From the NCBI GenBank assembly GCA_025529335.1, contig JAMYHX010000277.1:1-55775 (forward strand): a DNA stretch of 55,775 nt, in the 5' to 3' direction. The notes under the pieces are model-generated. The model saw nothing but the letters and a program-made list of their open reading frames with translations. It did not search any database and was not told where the DNA came from. The position numbers and the translations under genes were made by a program. This DNA comes from Rhizopus sp. PT2906. Taxonomy: Eukaryota; Mucoromycota; Mucoromycetes; Mucorales; Rhizopodaceae. Shown piece after piece: positions 54,982-55,775 of this stretch (the first letter of the stretch is position 1; each line of letters starts with the position of its first letter).

Positions 54982-55451
54982 AAATTATGAGAAACCTGCT
55001 GAAGTGTCACTTGGTTGCTTATCGGATTTTTTTTAGGGTTTTGTTGTAATAAATAAGGGTCAATCAAGGCTGGTGGAGCGAGTGGGTGTGGTGGAAATAC
55101 GGACGGATACGGTGATCTCTGCGGTAAAAGGAATATTTTGCTTTGGTCACCATATACTGCCTTTGCTCGTTCTAACCAAGCTGTTGCTGATGCCTAAACA
55201 TTTACTTTTAAAATGGAAAAAACAATAAAGACCCCACATTATCTTACTTGTGCTGGTGGAATGGGTGAAAAAGCAAATGAATATCCTGGTAAAGCTGTAG
55301 TCACTGCCATTTCTGGGTCATTGGTTTGCATGTGAGTCATTGGTAACGAAATGTTGCTCGTATCACTCGTCTGTGACAAAATAGCAGTGGAGTTATTTAG
55401 TGTTGTTCGCTGTTCGGCAGCCGCTCTATCTACAATATCCGACAAGTTCAT
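53433..55451 (-). CDS. ARS-binding protein Abp2-like
   Basis: Fungal DNA-binding protein related to fission-yeast Abp2, which binds AT-rich replication origins. Three exons (55451-55248, 55193-54444, 54383-53433) give 634 residues. The N-terminus is Gln/Ser/Pro-rich (about 9 consecutive Gln; SSPSLSRLPQSNG). The conserved domain spans exons 2 and 3: NVSEDNIVEGYIQFILQHDP; STVPKTNLYGISYTTWDLFR; LIQKLQKGDIKNWSQLVAML; FAQRIKRWMHRYKIDCYFNY followed by LLGNEYDF, matching the Abp2 pattern (PKS...LF.LI.KL...I..W.QL...LG and RLKRWM....D.FF.YLLG). Acidic stretches follow (DDDDDD; EDGEDELESSASSSG), then a nuclear-type basic cluster KNFIKRRRCDD and a terminal coiled coil. The stop is followed by a convergent AT-rich tail. 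Confidence 0.85.
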
Positions 55452-55775
55452 TAAAAATGAAGGAAGAAGGAGACGGGAAAGTGCAGTGATCGGGATTAGA
55501 ATTGAGTGATCTTGAAAGTGTCTTTTAACCTATGAAATGGGGTGTACAAAGTGACCCTCCTTTCTCTTTGAAACATTTTTACCAAAAACAGCTATTCAAT
55601 CTCAGGCGACAATTTTGATTTTCTCTGCCAACATCTTTTTGTTCGTGATTAAGAAATACTGAATAAAGTTATACACTCTTTCCGGAAAGTAAATTCGTCT
55701 GTGATCGAAAATAAATACACCCATGGTGAGAACAAAATTCATGTTGCATGAAATGTAAATTCGTCGTCGCCAAGA
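55452..55775. other. Upstream region of the Abp2-like gene (window edge)
   Basis: Promoter/leader of the Abp2-like gene, with purine-rich stretches near 55455-55480 (pyrimidine-rich on the gene strand). No coding frame assigned to the last 300 bp. Confidence 0.4.

Noticed and set aside
1..55775. CRISPR array, integrated prophage, rRNA or biosynthetic cluster
   Set aside because: No spaced direct repeats, no phage or rRNA signatures, and the genes are eukaryotic housekeeping genes with introns.

Overview
This is a nuclear window from a fungus, most likely an early-diverging, Mucorales-type fungus. The genes are rich in short GT-AG introns (about 40-90 nt). Codons of highly expressed genes favour C/T endings, and intergenic DNA is AT-rich with long A/T runs. 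The gene set mixes a fungal-specific protein (Abp2-like ARS-binding protein) with genes lost from many yeasts (SmgGDS/RAP1GDS1, kinesin-13, class II myosin beside other cytoskeletal genes). The species cannot be named from sequence alone. No rRNA, tRNA, CRISPR array or intact transposon was found. Coordinates are coding spans; exons were joined by hand from reading frame, splice sites and protein-family fit.

Layout. 1-362: 5' end of the mitochondrial F1-ATPase beta gene (minus). 363-6336: a gene-poor 6 kb stretch with decayed coding fragments and a 56-nt A tract behind an AATAAA, possibly a retroposition scar. 6337-9999: three plus-strand genes, F1-ATPase delta, the small KEOPS subunit Pcc1, and glucose-6-phosphate isomerase. 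10137-15978: four minus-strand genes, a cytosolic MIR-domain protein, Spn1/IWS1, ribosomal P2, and an Osh6/7-type lipid transfer protein with a GC-AG intron. 15979-18672: mostly non-coding, with one small hydrophobic ORF and a broken gene. 18673-22973: SmgGDS and kinesin-13 (plus). 23000-27733: mitochondrial uL24, a KH-like protein, an ambiguous two-frame gene, and ribosomal L26. 27926-31255: M1 aminopeptidase (minus). 31256-35085: a second gene-poor stretch. 35086-37292: a Myb/SANT protein and TAF12. 37293-40268: gene-poor, with a pseudogene. 40269-45468: dCMP deaminase with a 14-nt microexon and a short-tailed myosin II. 45537-55451: four minus-strand genes, Doa1/PLAA, an SLC25 carrier, a gamma-tubulin complex protein, and an Abp2-like protein.

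The genes are mostly housekeeping: ATP synthesis and glycolysis (ATP2, ATP16, GPI), translation (P2, L26, mito uL24, Pcc1 for tRNA t6A), transcription (IWS1, TAF12, Myb), cytoskeleton (kinesin-13, myosin II, gamma-tubulin complex protein), and lipid/ubiquitin/nucleotide homeostasis. There is no operon logic. The links visible are shared promoter motifs (TTACGTCACG upstream of ATP2 and P2), very tight convergent 3' ends (kinesin/uL24m, 26 bp), and poly(dA:dT) tracts in front of many starts. I did not find convincing evidence of a wholly new system. The best leads are gene-structure oddities, the ambiguous gene at 26055-26664, the truncated myosin II tail, and the decayed fragments.
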